DNA from: an uncultured Lachnospiraceae bacterium
GTDB taxonomy: Bacteria > Bacillota > Clostridia > Lachnospirales > Lachnospiraceae
Length of the DNA: 64,000 nucleotides
Assembly (NCBI GenBank): GCA_910589385.1
Contig: CAJUTU010000018.1
Location: 1-64,000 of the forward strand
Direction: 5' to 3'
Shown: positions 1 to 7,391 of the stretch, in pieces
Layout of the letters: each line of letters opens with the position of its first letter
Numbering within the stretch: position 1 is the first letter of the stretch
Notes under the pieces: model-generated
The model's database searches: none
Seen by the model: the letters and a program-made list of their open reading frames with translations, nothing else
Told to the model about the DNA's origin: nothing
Program-made: the position numbers and the translations under genes

Positions 1-53
1 CCGATAACCTGCTGATTACAAATCAGCTGCTCTGCCAATTGAGCCACATCGGC
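1..53 (-). tRNA. tRNA-Thr (anticodon TGT), 3' end beyond window
   Basis: Read on the minus strand this is a tRNA 5' part. It has acceptor strand GCCGATG, a D-arm GCTC...GAGC, and an anticodon stem GCTGA/TCAGC around the loop TTTGTAA with anticodon TGT (Thr). The 3' half (T-arm and acceptor) lies outside the window. It follows tRNA-Glu by about 43 bases in the same direction and is probably co-transcribed with it. Confidence 0.93.
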
Positions 54-96
54 ATGCCATAATCTCAAAGAAACATGCTGCCAAGTACTTTTTTAA

Positions 97-168
97 TGAC
101 TCCGACGGGAATCGAACCCGTGTTACCGCCGTGAAAGGGCGATGTCTTAACCGCTTGACCACGGAGCC
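97..168 (-). tRNA. tRNA-Glu (anticodon TTC)
   Basis: This is a complete cloverleaf on the minus strand. The acceptor stem is GGCTCCG/CGGAGTC with one G-U pair and discriminator A. The anticodon stem TCGCC/GGCGG encloses the loop CTTTCAC with anticodon TTC (Glu). The T-arm contains GGTTCGATTCC. The 3' CCA is not encoded. It is first in a tRNA-Glu/tRNA-Thr pair. Confidence 0.96.
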
Positions 169-181
169 GGGTAAACAACAA

Positions 182-238
182 AATTGCCGCCACCCCAGCG
201 GCAATTTGAATAATATCATATATTCTGTCGCTTTGCAA
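182..238 (-). promoter_or_regulatory. tRNA operon promoter plus leader hairpin
   Basis: On the minus strand TTGCAA (233-238) and TATTAT (210-215) are separated by 17 bases, placed correctly for the tRNA-Glu/Thr transcript. Just downstream, 182-207 forms a GC-rich stem (AAATTGCCGC/GCGGCAATTT) followed by a T-rich stretch. It would sit at the very 5' end of the precursor transcript. Confidence 0.6.
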
Positions 239-341
239 GTGTTTTTTTTAACTTTTCCAACTTTTCGAGAAAATACAAAATTATACTTTTCCAAGCGCCG
301 ATTTTCAACAAAAAAGAGCGGAATGCCTATTGATTGAATGC

Positions 342-397
342 TTGACAATATCGAGTATCGATAATATAATAGTCTTATAAATATCGATACTCGATAT
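342..397 (+). promoter_or_regulatory. Consensus promoter with two PadR-type operators
   Basis: TTGACA (342-347), a 17-base spacer and TATAAT (365-370) form a perfect sigma-A promoter. The spacer holds ATATCGAGTATCGATA (348-363). Its exact reverse complement, TATCGATACTCGATAT, recurs at 382-397 just after the start site. Each copy is itself partly palindromic. The two copies flank the -10 and lie directly before a DUF2812/PadR gene pair, so autoregulation by the PadR protein at 1794-2111 is the natural inference. Confidence 0.85.
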
Positions 398-470
398 TAT
401 ACTATTTTTAATGACAGGGCGAAGTATCATGTGAAAAAAGAAACAGAAATTTTGGAGGGAGGGCGTGGAA

Positions 471-1784
471 ATGAAAAAAAGAATCATAAATACTTTCCGT
501 TACAGAGATTGTGATGCCTTTGCTAAATATCTGCATCACCAGTCCCTGCAGGGATGGCATTTTAAGGAATGGCAGTTCGGCCTGGTATTTGAAAGGGGAG
601 AGCCAGCCGATATCCATTATGCAGTGGAAGTATTTCCAAATGGGGCCGAGATGGACACCCGCCCTGAAGAAGACACTCTGGAATATGCCGAATACTGTGA
701 AGCTGCCGGCTGGAAACTGCTTGACAGCAGCCGGAAATTCTGCATTTTCCGCAGGACAAAGGAAACATCCGTTCCTATCGTAGAACCGGAAGAACGATTC
801 GAAAATATACGAAAAGCCGAATGGCTGCTCTGGCTTAGCCGCAGTATTCCTGTTTTTATGCTGACAGGGATGCAGTGGTCTCAGTTGCTGTCCCGGAATT
901 TCAAAAACTGGATTTTCAGCGACCTGATGCTTCTTACACTTTTATTCATGACTTTTGTCTCCATACAGATTTTATCAGAGGGTATTGCACTTTTGCTCTG
1001 GGCACATACCAGACGCAGGATGCTAAAAGCAGGGGAAATCCCGGCATACGGCAGAAAGAGACATTGGGATACCAGGATGCTTCCATTCCTCCTCTACATA
1101 ATTTTTGCAGGCTTCCTTGCATATCATCAGGAACAGATTTATCTGCCCATTCTTTTTCCTGCTGCCGCTATACTGATCCTCCTCCTGTTCACAGGTGCCG
1201 TGATTGCATTTTGGAGGCCTTCACGGGCCGGCAACTGGATTTTTCAGATTGTATCTTCTTGTATGATCCTTGTCTCTTTCTGCGCAATTACATCAGTGCT
1301 CATTTTTTCAACCCCAGATCCAGGCAATGTATCAGAGGATATGAAGAACCCTCCGCTTATCCAGGCAGATTACCGGCATATGAAGGGCGAGATTTCATCT
1401 ATATACACAGATCATATAGAAGGGATACTGGGAAAGGCGGACCGCTTTGATGTAACTTATCAAAAGAATCCTTTTACAGGCGGTACTTCGGACAATAATA
1501 TGGAAACAGACAGCCTCCGTTACACGATTTATCAGAGCCGCAGCCCATGGATCCTGAACAGATTATGGAAGGAAGAAATGCCGGATCCCAAGGAGCATCC
1601 GCAGGAACGGACGAAAGCCTGGGATGCACTATCAGCAGTCAGCCAGGAAAGAAATGACCACAGTTATAAAGAACTGATCCGCTACTCTGACCGGTTATTG
1701 GTTTTATATTCCGATGAAAAACTGGAGGATTCCCAGATAGAAATCATCCGGCAGAAGTTATGCCCGGTCCAATCACAAGAATGA
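471..1784 (+). CDS. DUF2812-domain membrane protein
   Basis: A 437-residue protein if started at the ATG at 471. An in-frame GTG at 465 would add two residues, but it sits almost on top of the purine-rich site GGAGGGAGGG (454-463). The first ~105 residues match the DUF2812 pattern (RYRDCDAFAKYL near the start, then an acidic stretch and a CxxAGW-like motif EYCEAAGW). About five hydrophobic segments follow between roughly residues 125 and 285, then a soluble C-terminal domain of ~150 residues. DUF2812 genes are typically paired with PadR regulators, as here (9-base gap). The biochemical role of the family is unknown; a membrane-stress or envelope role is only a guess. Confidence 0.85.
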   Translation: MKKRIINTFRYRDCDAFAKYLHHQSLQGWHFKEWQFGLVFERGEPADIHYAVEVFPNGAEMDTRPEEDTLEYAEYCEAAGWKLLDSSRKFCIFRRTKETSVPIVEPEERFENIRKAEWLLWLSRSIPVFMLTGMQWSQLLSRNFKNWIFSDLMLLTLLFMTFVSIQILSEGIALLLWAHTRRRMLKAGEIPAYGRKRHWDTRMLPFLLYIIFAGFLAYHQEQIYLPILFPAAAILILLLFTGAVIAFWRPSRAGNWIFQIVSSCMILVSFCAITSVLIFSTPDPGNVSEDMKNPPLIQADYRHMKGEISSIYTDHIEGILGKADRFDVTYQKNPFTGGTSDNNMETDSLRYTIYQSRSPWILNRLWKEEMPDPKEHPQERTKAWDALSAVSQERNDHSYKELIRYSDRLLVLYSDEKLEDSQIEIIRQKLCPVQSQE

Positions 1785-1793
1785 GGGAAAATC

Positions 1794-2111
1794 ATGGCAA
1801 GAGAACCTTTGCAAACACTAACAGAACCCATGTACTATATTCTTCTGGCATTGACAGAGGAATGCTGCGGCGTAGATATCATGAATAAGGTAGAAGAACT
1901 GTCCGGCGGAAGGATCCGGGTGGGCCCCGGCACATTATATGCCATGCTCTCAAGATTTGAAGAGAAGAAGATCATCCGGCTCACGGCGGAAGAAGGAAGG
2001 CGGAAGTCCTATATCATTGCAGATATTGGCATCAAAATGCTGACAAAGGAGTATGAACGTTTAAAAACACTGGTCAATGACGGAGCCCCATATCTGTCAA
2101 AAATTTTATAG
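1794..2111 (+). CDS. PadR-family transcriptional regulator
   Basis: A 105-residue protein of the usual length for small PadR regulators. The winged-helix core is visible: MYYILLALTEECCGVDIM, then GGRIRVGPGTLYAMLSRFEEKKIIR (the PGTLY recognition-helix signature) and a wing with EEGRRKSY. A C-terminal helix serves dimerisation. It is second in the operon behind the DUF2812 gene, with GAGGGAAA as ribosome site. It most likely represses its own operon through the inverted 16-bp sites at 348-363 and 382-397. The inducer is unknown. Confidence 0.92.
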   Translation: MAREPLQTLTEPMYYILLALTEECCGVDIMNKVEELSGGRIRVGPGTLYAMLSRFEEKKIIRLTAEEGRRKSYIIADIGIKMLTKEYERLKTLVNDGAPYLSKIL

Positions 2112-2151
2112 ATATAACCGTATATCCTCTGCCTCTCTGTTTTCCATAAGG

Positions 2152-2183
2152 AAACTCCCCCGCTACTGGCAGCGTGGGAGTTT
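2152..2183. terminator. Bidirectional terminator
   Basis: AAACTCCC...GGGAGTTT with an additional CGCT/AGCG inner pairing forms a strong hairpin between two converging genes, padR (ending 2111) and the exchanger (ending 2194). Confidence 0.65.
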
Positions 2184-2193
2184 CTCATAGAGT

Positions 2194-3129
2194 CTACAGG
2201 AAAGATACGATACAATACAATATGTAAATCCCCAGCAATGCAAGTCCCTGCACACGCGAAGATTTTTTTCGGATCAGGATTGGCACCAGCAGAACAGCCA
2301 TCACCAAAATTGCCAGCGGTATATCTACCATAAGAGTCTGTCGCTCCAGCCCGATCCCCTGCACTACAGCCGGAATCCCGATCACAAGAAGCATATTCAG
2401 AATATTTGCTCCAATAACATTGCCAAGCCCTACATTTCCATAGCCTTTGATCAGGGACATCAGAGATGTCACCAATTCCGGCAGGGAAGTCCCCAGGGCA
2501 ATAAATGTCACTGCGATTACACGCTCCGGAACACCAAGCGCCTGCGCGATCAGGATCCCGTTATCTACCAGCAGATTTGCTCCCACATAGAGCAGGGCGG
2601 CACAGGCTGCAAGAATCAAAAGCTGTTTTGGTATAGAAATCTCCTCAGCGCTATCCGCCTCTTCTTCGTCCTCTTCACCGGAAGAAAGCCTGACATTCAG
2701 GCATGCATATACAATAAATGCCAGTAGGAGCAGCACGCCGAAAGTGCGGTTATAAGCTCCTGTAATACATCCGTAAATTTCCATCACGCCTATTACGAAA
2801 AAGAAAAACGCACTTCTCCAGGCAAGAGAAGCCGCCCCCACTTTCTCTGCCGGGCGGATCGTCTGGCTAAGCCCGGCAATCAGCGCCGTATTACAGATGA
2901 TGGATCCAAATGCATTTCCCGCGGCAATGGCTGCAGAGCCGTCAAATGCCGCGGTTGTAGAAACCAGGATTTCCGGAAGTGTAGTCCCCAGGCTTACGAT
3001 GGTAGCGCCCACCACAATTTCCGGAATGTTGAGCTTCTTTGCAATCGCCACAGCCGCATCCACAAGACGGTCCCCACCGGCACAGATTAAAATCAGCCCA
3101 AGAATAAATAATAAAACTGTAGAAATCAT
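2194..3129 (-). CDS. Na+/Ca2+ exchanger-family (CaCA) membrane antiporter
   Basis: A 311-residue, strongly hydrophobic protein with the internal duplication of calcium/cation antiporters. Two inverted alpha-repeats are visible: ATIVSLGTTLPEI near residue 43 and VTFIALGTSLPEL near residue 205, each carrying the conserved G-T-[ST]-L-P-E ion-binding motif. An acidic cytoplasmic loop (EEDEEEAD) separates the halves, and about ten membrane segments are expected. It resembles YrbG-type exchangers. The start is supported by GAGAGGGAAAAGG upstream. It lies 56 bases after pyrD on the same strand and may be read through from the pyr operon, although no functional link is known. Confidence 0.9.
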   Translation of the reverse strand: MISTVLLFILGLILICAGGDRLVDAAVAIAKKLNIPEIVVGATIVSLGTTLPEILVSTTAAFDGSAAIAAGNAFGSIICNTALIAGLSQTIRPAEKVGAASLAWRSAFFFFVIGVMEIYGCITGAYNRTFGVLLLLAFIVYACLNVRLSSGEEDEEEADSAEEISIPKQLLILAACAALLYVGANLLVDNGILIAQALGVPERVIAVTFIALGTSLPELVTSLMSLIKGYGNVGLGNVIGANILNMLLVIGIPAVVQGIGLERQTLMVDIPLAILVMAVLLVPILIRKKSSRVQGLALLGIYILYCIVSFL

Positions 3130-3185
3130 ACCTTTTCCCTCTCATTTGTAACGAATTCTATACAGCAGACTGAGAACCTGCCAGA

Positions 3186-4154
3186 TCACTTTACTATTCC
3201 TACTAAATCATGAATATGTCCGACCTTATGCTCTCTCATATATTCCTCAATCCCTTCTGCCACTTCGATCGTTGTCATTGGATTGTAGAAATTGGCCGTC
3301 CCTATGGATACCGCAGAAGCTCCCGCCAAAATAAATTCCAGCGCATCCTCGGCACAGGCAATGCCGCCCATACCGATCACCGGGATTTTCACTGCATTAG
3401 CTGCCTGATACACCATACGGACTGCAATCGGTTTGATCGCAGGCCCTGACACGCCGCCCGTCTGATTTGCCACTGCAAATGTCTGGCGGCGGATATCAAT
3501 CTTCATTCCCGTCAGCGTATTGATCAGGGAAACCACATCCGCCCCGCCGGCCTCCACGGCCTTTGCCATCTCTGCAATATCTGTTACATTGGGACTCAGC
3601 TTCATGATCACAGGCTGCTTTGCATGTTTTTTTACTTCCTTTGTGATGTTTTCGGCAGCATTCGGGTTCTGTCCAAACGCAATTCCACCCTCCTTGACAT
3701 TGGGACAGGAGATATTGATCTCCAGCAGATCCACCGGCTCCTCTGCCAGCCGTTCCACCACTTCAATATAATCCTCCGTCGTCCTTCCGCATACATTTAC
3801 GATAATCTTCGTGTCATATTTTCTTAACAAAGGGATATCCCGTTTACAGAACACATCAATCCCTGGATTCTGCAGGCCAATAGCGTTCATCATCCCGCCA
3901 TAGGTCTCCACGATCCTTGGTACAGGGTTGCCCGGCCATGGGACATTTGCCACTCCCTTTGTAACAACAGCCCCCAATTGGTTCAAATCCACAAACTCAC
4001 TGTATTCTTCGCCTGAGCCAAAAGTCCCTGACGCAGTCATGACCGGATTTTTCAACTCCACTCCAGCCAGGTTTACGGTGGTATCCAGTTCTGTCCCGGC
4101 ATGATCCGGCAGTATCCTCTTCTCTGCTTTCGTATCTGTTTGTATACTGTTCAT
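3186..4154 (-). CDS. pyrD: Dihydroorotate dehydrogenase B, catalytic subunit
   Basis: A 322-residue FMN enzyme that oxidises dihydroorotate to orotate in pyrimidine synthesis, passing electrons to PyrK and NAD+. The class 1B TIM barrel is recognisable from NPVMTASGTFGSGEEY, EINISCPNVKEGG, IGMGGI and the phosphate-binding end SIGTANF. The start codon overlaps the pyrK stop by one base (TGATG), so translation is coupled. The first ~25 residues are an extra charged extension compared with most PyrDB proteins. It sits in a cytoplasmic 2+2 complex with PyrK. Confidence 0.97.
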   Translation of the reverse strand: MNSIQTDTKAEKRILPDHAGTELDTTVNLAGVELKNPVMTASGTFGSGEEYSEFVDLNQLGAVVTKGVANVPWPGNPVPRIVETYGGMMNAIGLQNPGIDVFCKRDIPLLRKYDTKIIVNVCGRTTEDYIEVVERLAEEPVDLLEINISCPNVKEGGIAFGQNPNAAENITKEVKKHAKQPVIMKLSPNVTDIAEMAKAVEAGGADVVSLINTLTGMKIDIRRQTFAVANQTGGVSGPAIKPIAVRMVYQAANAVKIPVIGMGGIACAEDALEFILAGASAVSIGTANFYNPMTTIEVAEGIEEYMREHKVGHIHDLVGIVK

Positions 4155-4936
4155 CAGATTTCCACCTCCGTGCTTAAAAATACCGGCCCGTCTTTACAGA
4201 CCCGTTTATTGTGTACCTGGCTGTGTCCATCTATTTCCCGTGACTGGCATACACAGGCAAGACATGCCCCGATCCCACACGCCATCCGTTCTTCCATAGA
4301 AACATAGCATATGACCTGATTTTCTTCCGCATATTTTTTCACGGCCCGCAACATAGGCGCAGGCCCACAGGCATAGATCACCTCTGGCGCCAGACCATTT
4401 TCTCTGATGGCGTCCATTACCGTTCCATGGGTTCCCGCGCTCCCATCATCCGTCGCGATATAAAGTTCTCCGTTTCTTTCAAATTCTGCTGTCAAAAACT
4501 GCTCATCCCGGTAACCCATCACAAGATTTTTCTTTGCATCCAATTGCTTTGCCAGCTCCAGCATGGGCGGCACGCCAATTCCGCCGCCGATGAGACACAC
4601 ATTTTTTCCTGCCCCTGCTTCCAGAGGGAACCCGTTTCCCAAAGGTCCCAGGATCTCGATTCTATCCCCTGGCTGCAAATGGGAAAACTGCTCTGTCCCA
4701 GTCTCCTTTCCGGTCACACGGTATACCACCCGGAGCTGCCTTTTCTCCCGGTCAATCTCACACAGGCTGATAGGCCTGGGCAGAAGCTTGCTTTTATCCT
4801 CAGTATACATAGATATAAACTGTCCAGATACTGCAAGTTCCCCGATTTCCTCTGTCTGGAGCCACATACTGTAAATATCCTCTGCGATACACTCTTGGGA
4901 TACCACTACCGCTTTTTCTTTTCGCTTGCAAGACAT
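4154..4936 (-). CDS. pyrK: Dihydroorotate dehydrogenase B, electron-transfer subunit
   Basis: A 260-residue FAD/[2Fe-2S] protein that reoxidises PyrD with NAD+. Visible are the FAD motif LPRPISLCEID, the NAD-binding GGGIGVPPMLELAK, and the C-terminal cluster ligands in CGIGACLACVC plus a later cysteine (RVCKDGP). A longer reading from 5020 is possible, but the ATG at 4936 has a near-perfect ribosome site (GAGGAGAAAA) and gives a normal N-terminus. The operon partner pyrF is 1.5 kb upstream, separated by an IS110-type insertion, so pyrK-pyrD may have lost the native promoter or depend on read-through. Confidence 0.95.
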   Translation of the reverse strand: MSCKRKEKAVVVSQECIAEDIYSMWLQTEEIGELAVSGQFISMYTEDKSKLLPRPISLCEIDREKRQLRVVYRVTGKETGTEQFSHLQPGDRIEILGPLGNGFPLEAGAGKNVCLIGGGIGVPPMLELAKQLDAKKNLVMGYRDEQFLTAEFERNGELYIATDDGSAGTHGTVMDAIRENGLAPEVIYACGPAPMLRAVKKYAEENQVICYVSMEERMACGIGACLACVCQSREIDGHSQVHNKRVCKDGPVFLSTEVEI

Positions 4937-4953
4937 GTCTTTTCTCCTCGTAT

Positions 4954-5001
4954 AATAAGTTTGTAAGCAAGGAAAACGGCTTACAGACTTATTCTTTTTT
5001 T
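4954..5001 (+). terminator. Hairpin with T-run between pyrK and the IS element
   Basis: AATAAGTTTGTAAGC (4954-4968) pairs with GCTTACAGACTTATT (4979-4993), and CTTTTTTTG follows on the plus strand. It has the form of a plus-strand rho-independent terminator, but no plus-strand gene precedes it. On the minus strand it forms a 5'UTR hairpin directly before the pyrK ribosome site. It may mark the original insertion target or an IS end. Confidence 0.5.
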
Positions 5002-5163
5002 GTATAAATGGTAAGGACATCTAAGAGGCCCCCCATCCCCATCTATACAGTCAATAGTTACATTTCAATATAGGTAGATCCTGTGGTATGATATCAGGTA
5101 GAGTCTGATGTCCGAAGGCACTGCTGTTTCTCCTTTCAGCCGGGTGCCGATAAGCTTGTAAAT
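5002..5163 (+). other. Structured non-coding flank of the IS110-type transposase
   Basis: Three hairpins lie in a row. They are GTATAAATGG/CCATCTATAC (5001-5047), CCTG...CAGG (about 5080-5098), and GGCAC-GCTG/CAGC-GTGCC (about 5117-5148). IS110-group elements carry a structured bridge RNA in the end preceding the transposase gene, so this could be such an RNA or its remnant. In conflict with that, 5092-5163 is open in the transposase frame and reads like the residual N-terminal coding sequence. Confidence 0.35.
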
Positions 5164-6422
5164 ATGATTGCTGAATGTATGCAGAAACATAAAAACCTGG
5201 ATACGGTTCTTATCGTGCTGGAATCTACTTCTGTGTACAGCGTGCATATTTCAAATTTCCTGTCTACCAGCGAGGCCCTCATGCCCTATAAGCCTTACGT
5301 CTTCTGTGTAAACCCAAAGGCCACTTCCAATTACCGCAAGTCCTATATCGGAATGGAAAAGACCGATCCCACAGACGCATATCTCATTGCGGACTTTGGC
5401 AGGGTAGGCCGTACGAAAAAGCTGGAGCCATGGCGCGGCGGGCAGTTCATCGCCCTGAAACGCCTTACAAGGCATCGTATGCACCTTTCTGAGTGCATCA
5501 CCAGGGAGAAGACTTATATGGTCTCTAACCTTTATCTGAAGTTCAGTGAGCTTCAGCTCCTTGAAGGTAATGACAAACCCTTTGGCAGTCTCTATGGCGC
5601 CACGTCCTCATCTGTCCTGACGGAGTTTTTGTCTCCACAGGAGATCATCGATATGCCGGAAGAGGATCTGCTTGCTTTCCTTGCGGAAAAGAACAGGAAC
5701 CGCATCTCTGACATATCCAAAACTTCTGGACTTCTGCGGAAAGCAGCCAGGGATTCCTACCGGTTAGACAAGTGCATGTACGAACCATTGAACATATCAC
5801 TGGCAAGCTCGTTTAACTGCATCCATGCCTATCAGAAAGAAATCAAGCTGATAGAGCAGGCGATTGAGAAATGCATCAACGGAATGAACCCTAATGCCCT
5901 GATCATCCTTCAATCCATACCTGGAACAGGCCCGGTATGGGCATCCGGGATTCTGTCAGAAATTGGCGATATAACAGCATTTCATTCGTCCGATGCCCTT
6001 GCCAAATATGCCGGGCTTTACTGGCCTAAGGGTGATTCCGGAGATTTCACTTCCGAGGACAACCAAATGTCGAAAGCCGGAAATCCCTATCTTCGCTACT
6101 ATCTTGGCGAAGCGGCAAACAGCGTCAGGAAGCACATCCCTGAATATGCTGATTTCTATGCCAGAAAATATGCTGAGGTAACCAAACATCAGCACAAAAG
6201 AGCACTCGCGCTTACATCTCGTAAATTTGTACGACTCGTTTTTGGATTGCTGGTCAAAAACCAACTGTACACCGGCGAAAAGCTGGACACCGAATATAAT
6301 ACCAATCCAAACAGACATTCGGTTTTGTGCAAAACATACCGAAAGTCTGTTAAAGTTACCCTTTTTTCTGAAAAACATATTAAAATCTTTTTCAAAAAGC
6401 TCTTGACATATCACCAGAATGC
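5041..6422 (+). mobile_element. IS110-family insertion inside the pyr operon (ends approximate)
   Basis: The transposase gene runs on the plus strand between pyrF and pyrK, which are minus-strand members of one operon. The limits given are estimates. The right end must be close to the pyrF stop (6423), because the transposase frame runs tail-to-tail into pyrF. IS110 elements usually lack terminal inverted repeats and target duplications, so the borders cannot be read directly. Confidence 0.7.
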
Positions 6423-6432
6423 TTATTTATGA
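5164..6432 (+). CDS. IS110-family transposase, N-terminally truncated
   Basis: A 422-residue reading with the two IS110 domains: the DEDD (RuvC-like) part and the C-terminal Transposase_20 part (IPGTGPVWASGILSEIGDI, then YAGLYW and AGNPYLRYYLGEAA). Three of the four DEDD acids are visible: E in VLESTSVY and the pair in KTDPTDAYLIAD. The N-terminal strand that normally carries the first Asp (VGIDxxK) is absent. The frame is open upstream only to 5092 (in-frame TGA at 5089), and neither other frame supplies the missing piece. The element is therefore probably inactive. The last ~50 residues (after LVKNQLYTGE) may also be read-out into flanking DNA, overlapping the pyrF 3' end by 10 bases. Confidence 0.8.
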   Translation: MIAECMQKHKNLDTVLIVLESTSVYSVHISNFLSTSEALMPYKPYVFCVNPKATSNYRKSYIGMEKTDPTDAYLIADFGRVGRTKKLEPWRGGQFIALKRLTRHRMHLSECITREKTYMVSNLYLKFSELQLLEGNDKPFGSLYGATSSSVLTEFLSPQEIIDMPEEDLLAFLAEKNRNRISDISKTSGLLRKAARDSYRLDKCMYEPLNISLASSFNCIHAYQKEIKLIEQAIEKCINGMNPNALIILQSIPGTGPVWASGILSEIGDITAFHSSDALAKYAGLYWPKGDSGDFTSEDNQMSKAGNPYLRYYLGEAANSVRKHIPEYADFYARKYAEVTKHQHKRALALTSRKFVRLVFGLLVKNQLYTGEKLDTEYNTNPNRHSVLCKTYRKSVKVTLFSEKHIKIFFKKLLTYHQNAYL

Positions 6433-7349
6433 CGCAGGGCATTCTGAATATCCTCTTTCATAGCTTCTACCGCGGCCCGGGACGCTTCTCCAAAGTGCTC
6501 CGCTCCAAATCTGGAATACGCATCCTGTTTGTAAGCAGCTATGATCCCCCGGGAAGAGTTCACGATCGCCCCCAGCCCGTCTTCATTAAAGAAATGCACC
6601 AAATCTCTGCCCTGGCCGCCCTGAGCGCCATAGCCCGGCACCAGGATATAAGCCTTCGGCATCATTTTACGCATAACCTTTCCAACCTCAGGATAAGTTG
6701 CTCCCACAACAGCTCCCACATAGCTGTAGTTTTCTCCCATACACTGTCTGCCCCACTCATCCACTTTTTCTCCAACATATTCATATAAAGGACGTTCCCC
6801 GATCCGGCGGTCCTGGAACTCTCCGCTGGATGGATTTGATGTTTTCACCAGAACGAAAATCCCTTTCTTTTCCTCCTGGCAGACTTTGATAAACGGGTTC
6901 ACACCATCTGAGCCAAGATAAGGATTCACTGTTGCAAAATCCTCGTCAAACGGAACATACTCCTTACTGCCCACCTGTACACGCCCCAGATGCCCGATTG
7001 CATATGCCGCAGAGGTAGAACCAATATCACCGCGCTTAATGTCACCGATCACCACCAGATCCTTCGATTTACAGTAATCCACTGTCTTCTTAAACGCCAC
7101 AAGCCCCGGAACGCCGAACTGCTCATACATAGCAATCTGTGGTTTCACTGCCGGGATCAGATCATACACATGGTCCACAATCTCCTTATTGAACAGCCAG
7201 ACCGCTTCTGCCGCACCCTCCAGCGTCTCCCCATATTCTGCAAATACCTTTTCCTTGATATGCTCCGGTATATAGGTCAGCATGGGATCCAGTCCTACTA
7301 CGATCGGAGCCTCTGTTTTCTGAATCTTTTCTACCAGTTTGTTGATCAT
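6423..7349 (-). CDS. pyrF: Orotidine 5'-phosphate decarboxylase
   Basis: A 308-residue protein that converts OMP to UMP, the last step of de novo pyrimidine synthesis. It belongs to the longer (~270-310 aa) type 2 PyrF group: VVGLDPMLTYIP at the N-terminus, the catalytic DIKRGDIGSTSAAYA, then LVKTSNPSSGEFQ and VGATYPE, and the phosphate-binding end IVNSSRGIIAAY. It has a strong ribosome site (GAGGAGG) and lies 42 bases after the acyltransferase-like gene. Expected operon partners pyrK and pyrD lie beyond the IS110-type insertion; pyrE is not in the window. Confidence 0.97.
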   Translation of the reverse strand: MINKLVEKIQKTEAPIVVGLDPMLTYIPEHIKEKVFAEYGETLEGAAEAVWLFNKEIVDHVYDLIPAVKPQIAMYEQFGVPGLVAFKKTVDYCKSKDLVVIGDIKRGDIGSTSAAYAIGHLGRVQVGSKEYVPFDEDFATVNPYLGSDGVNPFIKVCQEEKKGIFVLVKTSNPSSGEFQDRRIGERPLYEYVGEKVDEWGRQCMGENYSYVGAVVGATYPEVGKVMRKMMPKAYILVPGYGAQGGQGRDLVHFFNEDGLGAIVNSSRGIIAAYKQDAYSRFGAEHFGEASRAAVEAMKEDIQNALRHK

Positions 7350-7391
7350 GTTTACATCCTCCTCTTATTCTTGTAACTTACAATGGAATTA

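Noticed and set aside
4937..5060. PyrR-type attenuator before pyrK
   Set aside because: The hairpins here lack the conserved PyrR binding loop, and the T-run is on the wrong strand for pyr transcription.
5956..6414. 152-codon minus-strand ORF within the IS element
   Set aside because: It is antisense to the Transposase_20 domain; no passenger gene is recognised.
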